Shown: positions 8,444 through 17,381 of the stretch, piece by piece
How positions within the stretch are numbered: the stretch's first letter is position 1
Layout: each line of letters begins with the position of its first letter
Source: Mesorhizobium sp. B4-1-4
Lineage (GTDB): Bacteria; Pseudomonadota; Alphaproteobacteria; Rhizobiales; Rhizobiaceae
Assembly (NCBI RefSeq): GCF_006439395.2
Contig: NZ_CP083950.1
Span: 558,001-622,000 of the forward strand
Length of the DNA: 64,000 nt
Direction of reading: 5' to 3'
Program-made: the position numbers and the translations under genes
The notes under the pieces: generated by a model
Told to the model about the DNA's origin: nothing
Databases searched by the model: none
What the model saw: the letters and a program-made list of their open reading frames with translations, nothing else

Positions 8444-9426
8444 TGCGCCTGGCTCCGGCCTTTGAACAGGCTCTTCAACCGCGCGTAGATCGACAGGATG
8501 CCGTCGGGCAGCAGAAAGACGATGATGACGAAGACGCAGCCGAGCAGAAGCGGCCACAGGCTCGGGTTGAAGCTGCTGATGGTCTGCTGCGCGCGCTGGA
8601 TGACGATGGCGCCGAGCACCGGACCGAGCAGCGTGCCGCGTCCGCCGACAGCCACCCAGACGATGACTTCGGTCGACAGAAGCAGCCCGGAGAGATCGGG
8701 CGCGACCAGCCCCGCCATGCAGACATAGAGTGCGCCGGCAAGCCCGGCGATCGCCGCCGACAGGATGAAGGTGACGAGTAGCCGCAATGGCGCATTGTGG
8801 CCGAGTGCCGCCGCCCGGACTTCATTGTCCTGGATGGCGGTCAGCACCGTGCCCCAGCGGCCACGGCTGATCGACCATAGCGCCAGTACGACCAATGCGA
8901 CGATGGCGGCCACGAAGATATAGGAGGGCACGTCCTGGCTGAGGTCGACATGCAGGCCGCCGACATCGAACGCGATCGGCGGGATGCCGATCAGCCCGCT
9001 GTCGCCGCCGGTAATCGAACTCCAGGAGACGGCGGCCTGCTGGCAGATGACGCCCATGGCCAGCGTGACGATGGTGAAGTAGCTGCCACGGATGCCGCCG
9101 AAGAACAAGAAATAGCCGATGATGGCGGCGACGAAGGCAGCACCGGACACCGCGCCCATGACGCCGAGGAGGCTGCCGAAGGGGATCGCATCGTTGAGCG
9201 TGACCAGCGCCATGATGTAGCCGCCAATGCCGAAGAAGGCCGCATGCCCGAAACACAGGATGCCGGTGCGGCCCCAGAAGAAGTCGAGGCTCGCCGCGAA
9301 CAGGCCGAAGATGAGCGCGTCGCGGATCACCGTCAGCTGGTAACCATCGGCGAAGAACGGATAGGTGACGGCGAGCGCCGCGCAGACGGCGAAGACCAGC
9401 AGCCAGTTGCGGTCCCGGGCGATCAT
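8440..9426 (-). CDS. ABC transporter permease, UrtC/LivM type
   Basis: 328 residues with about 8-10 hydrophobic segments. LivM/UrtC hallmarks: SLDFFWGRTGILCFGHAAFFGIGGY near the N-terminus, GDSGLIGIPP, and the cytoplasmic loop AIQDNEVRAAALGHN that docks on the ATPase, then LYVCMAGLVAPDLSGLLLSTEVIVWVAVGGRGTLLGPVLGA. Overlaps both neighbours by four bases. Inner-membrane half of the importer. Confidence 0.93.
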   Translation of the reverse strand: MIARDRNWLLVFAVCAALAVTYPFFADGYQLTVIRDALIFGLFAASLDFFWGRTGILCFGHAAFFGIGGYIMALVTLNDAIPFGSLLGVMGAVSGAAFVAAIIGYFLFFGGIRGSYFTIVTLAMGVICQQAAVSWSSITGGDSGLIGIPPIAFDVGGLHVDLSQDVPSYIFVAAIVALVVLALWSISRGRWGTVLTAIQDNEVRAAALGHNAPLRLLVTFILSAAIAGLAGALYVCMAGLVAPDLSGLLLSTEVIVWVAVGGRGTLLGPVLGAIVIQRAQQTISSFNPSLWPLLLGCVFVIIVFLLPDGILSIYARLKSLFKGRSQAQ

Positions 9427-10280
9427 CGCGACGCCCCGTTGAACAGGCCATTGGGGCGCAGCCGCACGGCGACGATGGCGGCGAGCAGCACGATCGCTTG
9501 CGCCAGCGAAGGCGAGATCTGGTAATTGAGCACGCTGGTCAGCCCGCCGACGAAGACGCTGCCGGCGACGAGACCACCGATCGAGCCGACGCCACCGACG
9601 ATGACGACGAAGAAGGCGTTGGCGAGATAGTTCACCCCCATCTGCGGCAGCACGATCGCCAGCGGCGCAACCAGCCCGCCGGCAAGACCTGCAATCGCCG
9701 CGCCGAAGGTGAAGGCGATGGCGTAGGTGCGGCGCGTGTTGATGCCGACGCCTTCGGCCATTTCGCGGTTCTGGATGACGGTGCGGATATCGAGCCCGAA
9801 GGACGTCCGGTTGATCAGCAGGATGACGCCGAGCAGGGTCAGCATGGCAATCGCGATCAGGATCAGCCGGTACGCCGGATAGACGGTGAAGAACAGGTCG
9901 AGCGTGCCTTCGATCGGTGGCGTCACCGGTTTGGCGCCGAGACCGAAGGTCAGTTCCAGCCCTTGCTGCAGGATGAGGCTGACGCCCCAGGTGGCGAGCA
10001 CGGTCGAGACCGGCCGCGAATAAAGATGGCGGATGATGGCGAATTCCAGGATGGAGCCGACCACCGCGCCGGCGATCGGTGCGGCGGCCAACCCGACCCA
10101 GAAGGAACCGCCCAGGCTCTGGATGAAATAGACCGCGAAGGCGCCGACGGTGACGAACTCGCCATGCGCCAGGTTGGTGACGTTCATCAGGCCGAAGCTG
10201 ATCGCCAGCCCGAGCCCGACCAGCATCAGGATGCTGATCAGTGTCAGCGCATTGAGCAATGTGGTGACGACAAAATCCAT
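9423..10280 (-). CDS. ABC transporter permease, UrtB/LivH type
   Basis: 285 residues. LivH/UrtB features: SFGLMNVTNLAHGEFVTVGAF near the N-terminus, VIQNREMAEGVGINTRRTY in the ATPase-contact loop, and FFVVIVGGVGSIGGLVAGSVFVGGL. The start at 10280 (MDFVVTTLLNAL) is the conserved N-terminus and lies four bases after the stop of the deacetylase-like gene; the in-frame start at 10340 would add a non-family extension inside that gene. First of the five transporter genes. Confidence 0.92.
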   Translation of the reverse strand: MDFVVTTLLNALTLISILMLVGLGLAISFGLMNVTNLAHGEFVTVGAFAVYFIQSLGGSFWVGLAAAPIAGAVVGSILEFAIIRHLYSRPVSTVLATWGVSLILQQGLELTFGLGAKPVTPPIEGTLDLFFTVYPAYRLILIAIAMLTLLGVILLINRTSFGLDIRTVIQNREMAEGVGINTRRTYAIAFTFGAAIAGLAGGLVAPLAIVLPQMGVNYLANAFFVVIVGGVGSIGGLVAGSVFVGGLTSVLNYQISPSLAQAIVLLAAIVAVRLRPNGLFNGASR

Positions 10281-10284
10281 CGCG

Positions 10285-11406
10285 TCAGGCCGCGCCGGCG
10301 AGGCGTTGGCGCAAGCCGGCGACCAAGCCTTCGGCGGCATCGATCACATCAGCCTGATGCGGCTGCAACTCCTGCCCGGCCCATTCGTCGATATGGTCCG
10401 ACAGCGGGTCGACCACTTCGGTGCGGTGATTGGCCAGCGTCTCGATGACGGCATGGCCGCAGAACGGCACATAGCCTTCCGAATAGCCGCCTTCATGGGT
10501 CATCATCAGCCGCCCGTTCGAAACTTCGGCGGCCAGCGCCACCATGCGCGCCGCGAGGCGCCGGAAGCATTCGCTGTTCAGCATCATGCGGCCGAGCGGG
10601 TCGAAGCCCGAGGCGTCGAAGCCGGAAGCGACGATGACAAGGTCCGGCTTATAGGCGCGCAGCGCCGGAGCGACGACGCGGTCGAAGGCCGCCTCATAGG
10701 CGCCGATCCCGCTGCCGGCCGGCAGGGGGATGTTGATGTTGTAGCCTTCGCCTTCGCCCTTGCCAGTGTCGGCCAGCGCGCCGCGTCCGGTCGGATAGAG
10801 ATTGTCCTGGTGCAGGGAAATCGTCAGCACCGACGGATCGGAATAGAACACCGTCTCGGTGCCGTTGCCATGATGCACATCCCAGTCGACTATCGCCGCG
10901 CGGCCGAGCAGGCCCTCATGCTGCAGCCGGCGCACCGACACGCCGATGTTGGAGAACAGGCAGTTGCCCATTGCCTGGTCCGGCTCCGCGTGATGCCCCG
11001 GCGGGCGCGCCAGCGCGTAAGCATTGTCGACGCGGCCGGTCAGCACCGCGCGCGTCGCGGCATAGGTGGTCCCTGCGGAGAGTAGCGCGATGTCGAAACT
11101 GTTGAGGCCGATCGGCGCCTGCGGCCCGGCAAAGCCCGATCCGCGCTCGCTGAGCATCCTGATGTCGGCGACGTGGCGCTGTGTGTGTACGCGCAGCAGA
11201 TCGTCGACCGAGACCGGCTCGGGAATGATCGGCACCAGATGACGCGACAGGCCGCTGACCTGGATGAGGTTATTGAGCCGGCGCTTCGACCCGGGCGATT
11301 CCAGATGTCGGCCAGGCTCCACGAAACGGCCGGGAGGCATCATGTCGGCGCTGGAGCCGGTGTCGTGCCACATCAGCTGTTCGTGAAAAACGTAACCTGT
11401 CGCCAT
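10285..11406 (-). CDS. Histone-deacetylase-fold amidohydrolase (acetylpolyamine amidohydrolase-like)
   Basis: 373 residues, class II HDAC family, which in bacteria removes acetyl or similar groups from acetylated polyamines and other amides. Zinc site and catalytic residues are intact: HH138-139 in RPPGHHAEPD, D176 and H178 in DWDVHHGNGTETVF, D264 in SGFDASGFDP, and Y308 in THEGGYSEGY. The ATG at 11406 has AGGAGA 8 bases upstream; a TTG at 11412 is less likely. It is the gene just before the amide-type transporter with a 4-base gap, so it probably hydrolyses the imported compound. Acetylated polyamine or another N-acyl amide are candidates; the substrate is inference. Confidence 0.88.
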   Translation of the reverse strand: MATGYVFHEQLMWHDTGSSADMMPPGRFVEPGRHLESPGSKRRLNNLIQVSGLSRHLVPIIPEPVSVDDLLRVHTQRHVADIRMLSERGSGFAGPQAPIGLNSFDIALLSAGTTYAATRAVLTGRVDNAYALARPPGHHAEPDQAMGNCLFSNIGVSVRRLQHEGLLGRAAIVDWDVHHGNGTETVFYSDPSVLTISLHQDNLYPTGRGALADTGKGEGEGYNINIPLPAGSGIGAYEAAFDRVVAPALRAYKPDLVIVASGFDASGFDPLGRMMLNSECFRRLAARMVALAAEVSNGRLMMTHEGGYSEGYVPFCGHAVIETLANHRTEVVDPLSDHIDEWAGQELQPHQADVIDAAEGLVAGLRQRLAGAA

Positions 11407-11489
11407 CCGCAACGTCTCCTAAAAACAAAGGGACGCTAGCAGGCTAACGATCGCGTGGCCCGACCCCAAAGAAGGGTTGTGCCGGATAT

Positions 11490-14204
11490 CTATGCCCCTC
11501 CTTTCGGAGGGGGTCGGAAGTTTGCGGCGGCTTGCGCGGCGCGCACGGCCTGGACGCGGTTCGACACCGAGAGTTTGCCGAAAATGTTCTTCAAGTGCCA
11601 TTTGACCGTCGTCTCGCTCACCGACAGTGCGACCGCGATATCGCGGTTGGACATGCCTTCCGACAGGCAGCGCAGCAGCTCGGACTCGCGCTGAGTGAGC
11701 TGTTCCTTCTCTGCAACCGGCGCGGCTGGCTTGCGCGTTGCCACCGGCATTGTCTGCGCGGCATCGATGATGCGCGTCGCATAGGCTGACAGCGACGGAT
11801 CGGTCTTCGCCTGAGCTGCCCGCAGCCGCATCAAACTTTCGAGGACAGGCCTACCCTCGTCGACGAAGGAGCGGATGAAGCCGGAGGGCCGCGCAAGACG
11901 CAACGCTTCGAGGAGACGGCGATCGGCCTCGCGCGGGTCATGGCCGGCGCTCCTGGCGCGCAGGATCAGCGCCAGTATGTGGCGGCGCATGCGCCCGCTG
12001 CTTTTCGTTCGCTCCAGCAGATCGTCGAAAATCGCCGCAGCTGCGGCATAGGATTTCTCCGCCGTCAGCAGCCTGCCTTCGGCGAAGTATTCGAACTCGT
12101 TGGCAACGCTTGGGAAGGTCTCGCTCCGATCGCGGCGATGTTCGTCGAGCAGGGCGCGCGCTTCCACGGTGCGGTTCTGATCGATCAGCAGCCGGACGCG
12201 ATCATGCACCAGAATTGAAGCGAGGCGGCGGTAGACGGAGCCGCGCACGCGCTGGTAGACGCGCTCCAGCATGTCCAGCGCGACGTCGCCCCGACCGGTC
12301 AGCTGCAGCACGCGGGCATAGGTCGGCACGCTGGCCAGGGGATAGACGATGACCGCCGCGCCCTCGATCAACGGCCCGAGATTCTCGACCAGCGTCAGTG
12401 CCTCGCCGGACGCGTTGGTCTCGTAGGCAAGTTCGGCAAGCAGCGTTCCGGCGAGCGCCTCGGCATAGGAGTTCGCGCCGATCCGCGTTCTGGCCTCGAT
12501 GATCGCATTGCGCAGCAGCCGTTCGGCGGCGGGCAAGCGGCCTGCCGAGCGCTCGATGACGGCCATGTAGCAATTGGCGATGGTGACGCCGAGCAGGCTG
12601 CCGCTTCGCTCGTGCGCCTTGCGCGCCGCGTCAACCGCCGCGCATGCTCCTTCGAGGTCGCCGAGCGCATAGAGATTGTAGCCGATGACATTGGCGGTCG
12701 CCCCTTCCATGAACCACGCGTCGGGCGCAATGACGCGCCGGGCGGTCAGCGCGGTGTCGTGAGCGTCCTCGAACTGTTCCAGCGTGCTGTGGACGGCGGC
12801 GGTGAGGACGGCGAGCTCGGCTTCGATCGTGGTGCCGGTCAGCGTGCCCGGATCGTTGCTATCGCTTGGCCCGGTCTCGACAAGCTTGCGCGCATTGCTA
12901 AGCGTCTGCTGGGCGATCTCGGGCTGGCTGCTGTGCACCGCCAACCACAGCACGACGAGTTGCAGCCGGATGCGCTGGTCGACCAGTTTCCTGGGCAGCA
13001 ACGCTAGCAACTGGCGCACGTAAAGCAGCTGGCATTGGGCGATGAGCTCGAGCGCGTTGTTTTCGACGAACACCGCCGCGCGGGCCTGGTCGCCGGCGGC
13101 AAGCGCATGGCCGATGGCCTCGGTCAGCATCTTGCGTTCGCCGAACCATTCCGAAGCCGCAAGGTGCAGCGGCGCGATCATCTCCGGTTCGCGCCGCTCC
13201 ATCTCGCTGCTGAGGAAATCGTGGAAGAGGTGATGATAGCGGAACCAGCGCCGCTCTTCGTCGAGCGGCACCAGGAACAGGTTGCGGGTCTCGATCTCGG
13301 CGATATCAGCCTCGGCGTCCGCCGCGCGCATCACAGCCCGGCACGCCTCGGCGCTGAAGCGCTCGAAGATCGAACTGTGGAGCAGGAACTTGGCCAAGGC
13401 CGGCGGCAGCTCCAGGAACACTTCGCCCATCAGGAAGTCGGCGACGTTGCGGTTGGCGCCGGTGAAGTTGCCGATGACGGTTTCGGGAGCATGCGCGGCG
13501 CTGAGCGACAGCGAGGCAAGTTGCAGGCCGGCGGCCCAGCCTTCGGTCCGTGAGCACAGGGTCTCCACCGTGCCGCTGCTGACGCTGAGGCCGAGCTTGT
13601 CATTGAAGAACGCTTCGGCTTCGGACGAGGCGAAGCGCAGATCGTCGGGGCCGATTTCGAAAACGTCGCCAAGAACCCTGAGCTTGCCGAGCTGCAGGTC
13701 GGGCAGGTTGCGCGAACCGATGACGAAGACGACGTTGGCGGGCGCCTGCCGCGTCAGCCGCTCCATGAACCGCTTCACCGCCGGCGCTTCGATGGCGTGG
13801 TAGTCGTCGAAGAAAAGGGTGATGTCAGCGTCACGCGCAGCAAGACCCGCCACAAGCGCCGCGAGCACGACATCGAGCTGCGGGATCGGGCTCGACTGGA
13901 AGGCGAGGTCGAGCTCGGCCGGGCTCTGGACGAGATGGCGCAACGCACCCACCAGATGCGACAGGAAGGCCCCTTCGTCATTGTCCGTCGCCTCGCAGGA
14001 CAGCCATGCGGTCAACCGGCCGTGGCGCGCGACTTCCGCCGCCCACTGCGTCATCGTCGTCGACTTGCCGAAGCCGGCGGGCGCGGCAAACAGCACGATG
14101 CGCGTGTCGACATGCCGCTCCAGCTTCGACAGGATGGTCTCGCGCTGTACCCACCGGCGATGGTGGGGCGATGCCTGGCTGGCTGGTCGCGAAGACGGTC
14201 TCAT
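11490..14204 (-). CDS. LuxR family ATP-dependent regulator (MalT/LAL type)
   Basis: 904 residues. N-terminal STAND-type ATPase with a Walker A variant APAGFGKSTTMTQWA (about 41-55) and a DD Walker B region (ITLFFDDYHAI), a long middle region of helical TPR-like repeats, and a C-terminal LuxR helix-turn-helix (LTQRESELLRCLSEGMSNRDIAVALSV then TVKWHLKNIFGKL). Proteins of this build sense an inducer and activate promoters in an ATP-dependent way. The ATG at 14204 overlaps the stop of the GNAT gene by four bases. Sitting directly upstream of the deacetylase/transporter genes (83-base gap), it is the likely regulator of that operon. Confidence 0.9.
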   Translation of the reverse strand: MRPSSRPASQASPHHRRWVQRETILSKLERHVDTRIVLFAAPAGFGKSTTMTQWAAEVARHGRLTAWLSCEATDNDEGAFLSHLVGALRHLVQSPAELDLAFQSSPIPQLDVVLAALVAGLAARDADITLFFDDYHAIEAPAVKRFMERLTRQAPANVVFVIGSRNLPDLQLGKLRVLGDVFEIGPDDLRFASSEAEAFFNDKLGLSVSSGTVETLCSRTEGWAAGLQLASLSLSAAHAPETVIGNFTGANRNVADFLMGEVFLELPPALAKFLLHSSIFERFSAEACRAVMRAADAEADIAEIETRNLFLVPLDEERRWFRYHHLFHDFLSSEMERREPEMIAPLHLAASEWFGERKMLTEAIGHALAAGDQARAAVFVENNALELIAQCQLLYVRQLLALLPRKLVDQRIRLQLVVLWLAVHSSQPEIAQQTLSNARKLVETGPSDSNDPGTLTGTTIEAELAVLTAAVHSTLEQFEDAHDTALTARRVIAPDAWFMEGATANVIGYNLYALGDLEGACAAVDAARKAHERSGSLLGVTIANCYMAVIERSAGRLPAAERLLRNAIIEARTRIGANSYAEALAGTLLAELAYETNASGEALTLVENLGPLIEGAAVIVYPLASVPTYARVLQLTGRGDVALDMLERVYQRVRGSVYRRLASILVHDRVRLLIDQNRTVEARALLDEHRRDRSETFPSVANEFEYFAEGRLLTAEKSYAAAAAIFDDLLERTKSSGRMRRHILALILRARSAGHDPREADRRLLEALRLARPSGFIRSFVDEGRPVLESLMRLRAAQAKTDPSLSAYATRIIDAAQTMPVATRKPAAPVAEKEQLTQRESELLRCLSEGMSNRDIAVALSVSETTVKWHLKNIFGKLSVSNRVQAVRAAQAAANFRPPPKGGA

Positions 14205-14848
14205 CTGACGCCGGGCATCCATTCCGTTTCGATCAGCGGGATTTGCGGCGCGCAATCGCGTGGCAAGGTTCCCTTGATCCGGGGATCGTCGGTGATTTCG
14301 AAACCCGCCGCATACGGTTCAAATCCGCAAGCCCTGTAGAAACCGATGACGCTGTGATGATCGATGCTGCTGGTGTGCAGCCAGATACGGCTTGGGCCGA
14401 GGCTCCATGCCTGACCGAGCGCGCCGGCCATCAGCCGCTTGCCGAGGCCTCGGCCGGTCAAGGAAGGGAGCAGGCCGAAATAGGTGATCTCGATCTCGCT
14501 GTTTTCGGCCACTCGCAACTCGACCATGCCGACATGTGCGCTGCTCTCATCGTGAGCGTAGTAGATATGCTGGCGAGGGTCGGAAAAATGCGTGGCGATT
14601 TCGGCATCCGACATTTCGGCGGCGCGATCCCAAAGCCAGGGAGCGCCGATCTCGAGGAAGGTCGCGCGGTAGGAGGCAGTGTCGGGCTTTGTGATACGGG
14701 TCATTGCCAGCGGTCGGGCGAGACCCGGCACTGGCGCGCGCGCCTCCATCCACGTCACCGCATTGACGATCTTGCCGGCCGGTACACGCCGGTAACCGGA
14801 CGCGAGATCGGTGACTTCATCCGGCAATGTGCCCTCGGTGACCAGCAT
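14201..14848 (-). CDS. GNAT family N-acetyltransferase
   Basis: 215 residues. The GNAT core is at about 115-180: HVGMVELRVAENSEIEITYFGLLPSLTGRGLGKRLM with the acetyl-CoA pyrophosphate loop (TGRGLGKR), then SIDHHSVIGFYRACGFEPY. Start at 14848 (MLVTEG) has GAGGAC just upstream; a frame open to 14932 lacks support. Stop overlaps the regulator start (ATGA). An acetyltransferase coupled to a regulator and a deacetylase-fold enzyme hints at opposing reactions on one amine, which is inference. Substrate unknown. Confidence 0.8.
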   Translation of the reverse strand: MLVTEGTLPDEVTDLASGYRRVPAGKIVNAVTWMEARAPVPGLARPLAMTRITKPDTASYRATFLEIGAPWLWDRAAEMSDAEIATHFSDPRQHIYYAHDESSAHVGMVELRVAENSEIEITYFGLLPSLTGRGLGKRLMAGALGQAWSLGPSRIWLHTSSIDHHSVIGFYRACGFEPYAAGFEITDDPRIKGTLPRDCAPQIPLIETEWMPGVR

Positions 14849-14983
14849 TTGTCCTCGATCTTTCGTCGCGCCGCCTTGCCGGCCTGCAAGAAGCTGATGC
14901 CAACTCTGTGCTCGCCTGCCAAGAGGTTCCACAGGTGGGGCACGATTTTGGTCCCCCTGTCACTTGCATTTGCGAGGAATGGC

Positions 14984-14999
14984 ATATGAGATATGATAC
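14984..14999. promoter_or_regulatory. AT-rich direct repeat upstream of M20 gene
   Basis: Two copies of ATATGA (14984-14989 and 14991-14996) lie in a short AT-rich patch in an otherwise GC-rich leader, 25-40 bases before the M20 start. The TATGAT at 14992-14997 could also serve as a -10 element. It may be the operator of the GntR regulator encoded at the end of this operon. Tentative. Confidence 0.3.
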
Positions 15000-15024
15000 A
15001 CCATCCACGGGAAAGCGGAACATC

Positions 15025-16326
15025 ATGCCTGAGCGTATAGCCGACGAAGCCATTTTGCGCGCGGTTGACGACGGCTTCACGCGGCAGGTCGCGTTCCTGG
15101 CGGACCTTGTACGCTTTCCCTCTCAACGCGGCGAGGAGCACGCCGCGCAGAGCTTCATGGCGGCGGCCTACGAGGCCGATGGCTACGCGGTCGACATGTG
15201 GCGCATCGACGTTGACGCCATCCGCGGCCTGCCGGGTTTTTCGCCGGTGGCGGTGTCCTATGACGATGCCTTCAATGTCGTCGCAACCCACACACCACGA
15301 AACGCAACCGGCCGCTCGCTGATCCTCAATAGCCACATCGATGTGGTGCCAACCGGACCGCTCGACCGCTGGGCCCGTGACCCCTACGATCCGGCGATCG
15401 AGGATGGCTGGATGCATGGCCGTGGCGCCGGCGACATGAAGGCCGGCCTGTCGGCTTGTCTCTATGCGCTGGCCGCCTTGCGCAGCCTTGGCTATCAGCC
15501 GGCCGCGAAAGTGTTCCTGCAGTCGGTGGTCGAGGAAGAGTGCACCGGCAATGGCGCGCTCGCTTGTCTGCAGCGTGGCTACCGTGCCGACGCTGCCTTC
15601 ATTCCCGAACCGCTGGAACCGCGATTGATGCGGGCACAGGTCGGGCCGATCTGGTTCAGGGTCGAGGTCGACGGCGATCCGCAGCATGCGTCGGGCGCTT
15701 TCTCCGCCGGCGCCAACGCCATCGAAAAGGCCATCGTCATCATCCAGGCGTTGAAGCAACTGGAAATCGTCTGGAATGCGCGCAAGGTCGACGACAAGCA
15801 TTTCTGCGATCATCCGCATCCGATCCGCTTCAACCTCGGCAAGATCGAAGGCGGCGAATGGACGTCGAGCGTTCCGGCGCGCTGCGTCTTCGAAATGCGG
15901 GTCGCGACCTATCCCGGCCAGAAGCTGGAAGACGCCAGGGCCGAGCTCGAAGCCTGCATCGCCGATGCGGCCCGCGCCGATCCATTCCTGGCCAATCGCC
16001 CGCCCAGGATGACCTACAATGGCTTCATGGCCGAGGGCTATGTGCTGGAGGGCGCCGACGAGATGGAAGCCGTTCTGCGGCGCAGCCATACCGCCGTCTG
16101 GGGCGAGCCGCTGCAGGAGCATGTCACCTCGGCGACAACGGATGCGCGCTTCTTCGGCCTCTATGCCGACACGCCGGCGATCGTCTATGGCCCGATCTGC
16201 CGCATGCCGCATGGCTATGACGAGGCGGTCGATCTTGATTCGGTGCGCAAGGTCACCCAGACCATCGCGCTGTTCATCGCCGACTGGTGCGGCCTCGAGC
16301 CGATCGATCCCGAGGTGAGATCATGA
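15025..16326 (+). CDS. M20 family metallo-amidohydrolase (ArgE/DapE type)
   Basis: 433 residues. Di-zinc residues fit the family: H104 and D106 in NSHIDVVP, bridging D137 in GRGAGDMKAG, catalytic pair E170/E171 in VVEEECTGNG, and a late histidine in CRMPHGYDEAV. A dimerisation domain follows from about 200 to 315. Enzymes of this group cleave N-acyl or peptide amide bonds of amino acids in the cytoplasm. Start at 15025 gives the usual N-terminus; an ATG at 14986 with GAGGAA upstream is an alternative. It overlaps the next gene by ATGA. It may release a free amino acid or amine for the kinase and PLP enzyme downstream. Confidence 0.87.
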   Translation: MPERIADEAILRAVDDGFTRQVAFLADLVRFPSQRGEEHAAQSFMAAAYEADGYAVDMWRIDVDAIRGLPGFSPVAVSYDDAFNVVATHTPRNATGRSLILNSHIDVVPTGPLDRWARDPYDPAIEDGWMHGRGAGDMKAGLSACLYALAALRSLGYQPAAKVFLQSVVEEECTGNGALACLQRGYRADAAFIPEPLEPRLMRAQVGPIWFRVEVDGDPQHASGAFSAGANAIEKAIVIIQALKQLEIVWNARKVDDKHFCDHPHPIRFNLGKIEGGEWTSSVPARCVFEMRVATYPGQKLEDARAELEACIADAARADPFLANRPPRMTYNGFMAEGYVLEGADEMEAVLRRSHTAVWGEPLQEHVTSATTDARFFGLYADTPAIVYGPICRMPHGYDEAVDLDSVRKVTQTIALFIADWCGLEPIDPEVRS

Positions 16327-17381
16327 ATGCCTCAGTGCCCGATGCTTTCGGCGAAACGCTCGCCAAGGACGCGCCTGACGTTTCGATCGCCGACGCATTG
16401 GCCCTGTTGCGCCGACACTACGGGCTGACCGGCACCGCGCGTCCGTTGCCGGGCGAACGCGACCACAATTTCCACATCCAGACCGAAGGCGAGGGCGAGT
16501 TCGTCCTGAAGGTCTCCCATCCGGCCGAAGAGGCCGGCTTCACCGACTTCCAGAACAAGGCGCTCGACCATATCCTTGCAGTCGACCCGACCTTGCCGGT
16601 CCCCTCGGTGCGCAAAAGCCTTGCGGGCGATGCGCAGTTTGCGGTCAGCATTGAGGGATCCCAGCCGCGCATCATCCGGCTGGTCACCTATCTGCCCGGC
16701 CAGTTGCTCTCGCGCTCGCCCACCTCGGCGGCGCAGGATCGCAATCTCGGTATCTTCCTCGCCCGGCTCGGGCGGGCACTGCGCGGCTTCTTCCACCCGG
16801 CCGCCGGCAGCGACCTTCTCTGGGACATCCGCAAGGTGGCAAAGACCCGGCCGATGCTGGCGCATATCTCGGATGCTCGCCACCGTGCCATAGTCGAGCG
16901 CGTCATCGACGCCTTCGAGGAGCATGCGGCGCCGGTCATCCCCAGCCTGCGCGCGCAGATCGTCCATAACGACATGAATTCATACAATGTGGTGATGGAT
17001 GCATCGCGGCCGGAAATGGTGAGCGGCATCCTCGATTTCGGCGACATGATCCATTCGCCGCTGATCTGCGATCTCGCCATCGGCGCCGTCTATCGCTGGC
17101 CGGCGCAAGGTCATCCATTGGCGCCGGCCGCGCGCTTCGTCGCCGGCTACCAGTCGGTGCAGCCGCTTGAAGCAGAAGAGATCGGCATTCTTTTCCACCT
17201 GATCCGTGCCCGCCTTGCGCTCATCGCCAACATCGCCAGCTGGCAAGCGGAGCGCTTCCCGGCCAAGCGCGATTATGTCCTGCGCCTCGCCACCGAAGTC
17301 TGGACCTCGCTCGAACGGCTGGATGAGCTGTCGTCAGCCGCCGCCCGCCGCTATTTTCTCGATCATTCCAATCCGGAGTAG
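16323..17381 (+). CDS. Aminoglycoside-phosphotransferase-fold kinase (hydroxylysine/amino-alcohol kinase-like)
   Basis: 352 residues. APH/choline-kinase fold: a nucleotide loop with the ATP lysine in FVLKVSHPAEE, the catalytic Brenner motif HNDMNSYNVV near residue 213, and the metal aspartate in ILDFGDMIHSPLICDLA. The wording matches the group that includes hydroxylysine kinase and kinases fused to class III aminotransferases. The ATGA overlap with the M20 gene and the immediately following aminotransferase make a kinase plus phospholyase pair likely: a hydroxyl of an amino alcohol or hydroxy-amino acid is phosphorylated, then phosphate and ammonia are eliminated. The substrate is inference. 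Confidence 0.8.
   Translation: MNASVPDAFGETLAKDAPDVSIADALALLRRHYGLTGTARPLPGERDHNFHIQTEGEGEFVLKVSHPAEEAGFTDFQNKALDHILAVDPTLPVPSVRKSLAGDAQFAVSIEGSQPRIIRLVTYLPGQLLSRSPTSAAQDRNLGIFLARLGRALRGFFHPAAGSDLLWDIRKVAKTRPMLAHISDARHRAIVERVIDAFEEHAAPVIPSLRAQIVHNDMNSYNVVMDASRPEMVSGILDFGDMIHSPLICDLAIGAVYRWPAQGHPLAPAARFVAGYQSVQPLEAEEIGILFHLIRARLALIANIASWQAERFPAKRDYVLRLATEVWTSLERLDELSSAAARRYFLDHSNPE

Noticed and set aside
14964-14997. TTGCAT ... TATGAT as a sigma-70 promoter before the M20 gene
   Set aside because: The spacing is 22 bases, too long for a standard promoter; only the -10-like part was kept as a possibility.
14755-16212. Antisense frame of 485 codons opposite the M20 gene
   Set aside because: Shadow of the M20 coding sequence; rich in Arg, His, Asp and Gly with no recognisable domain.
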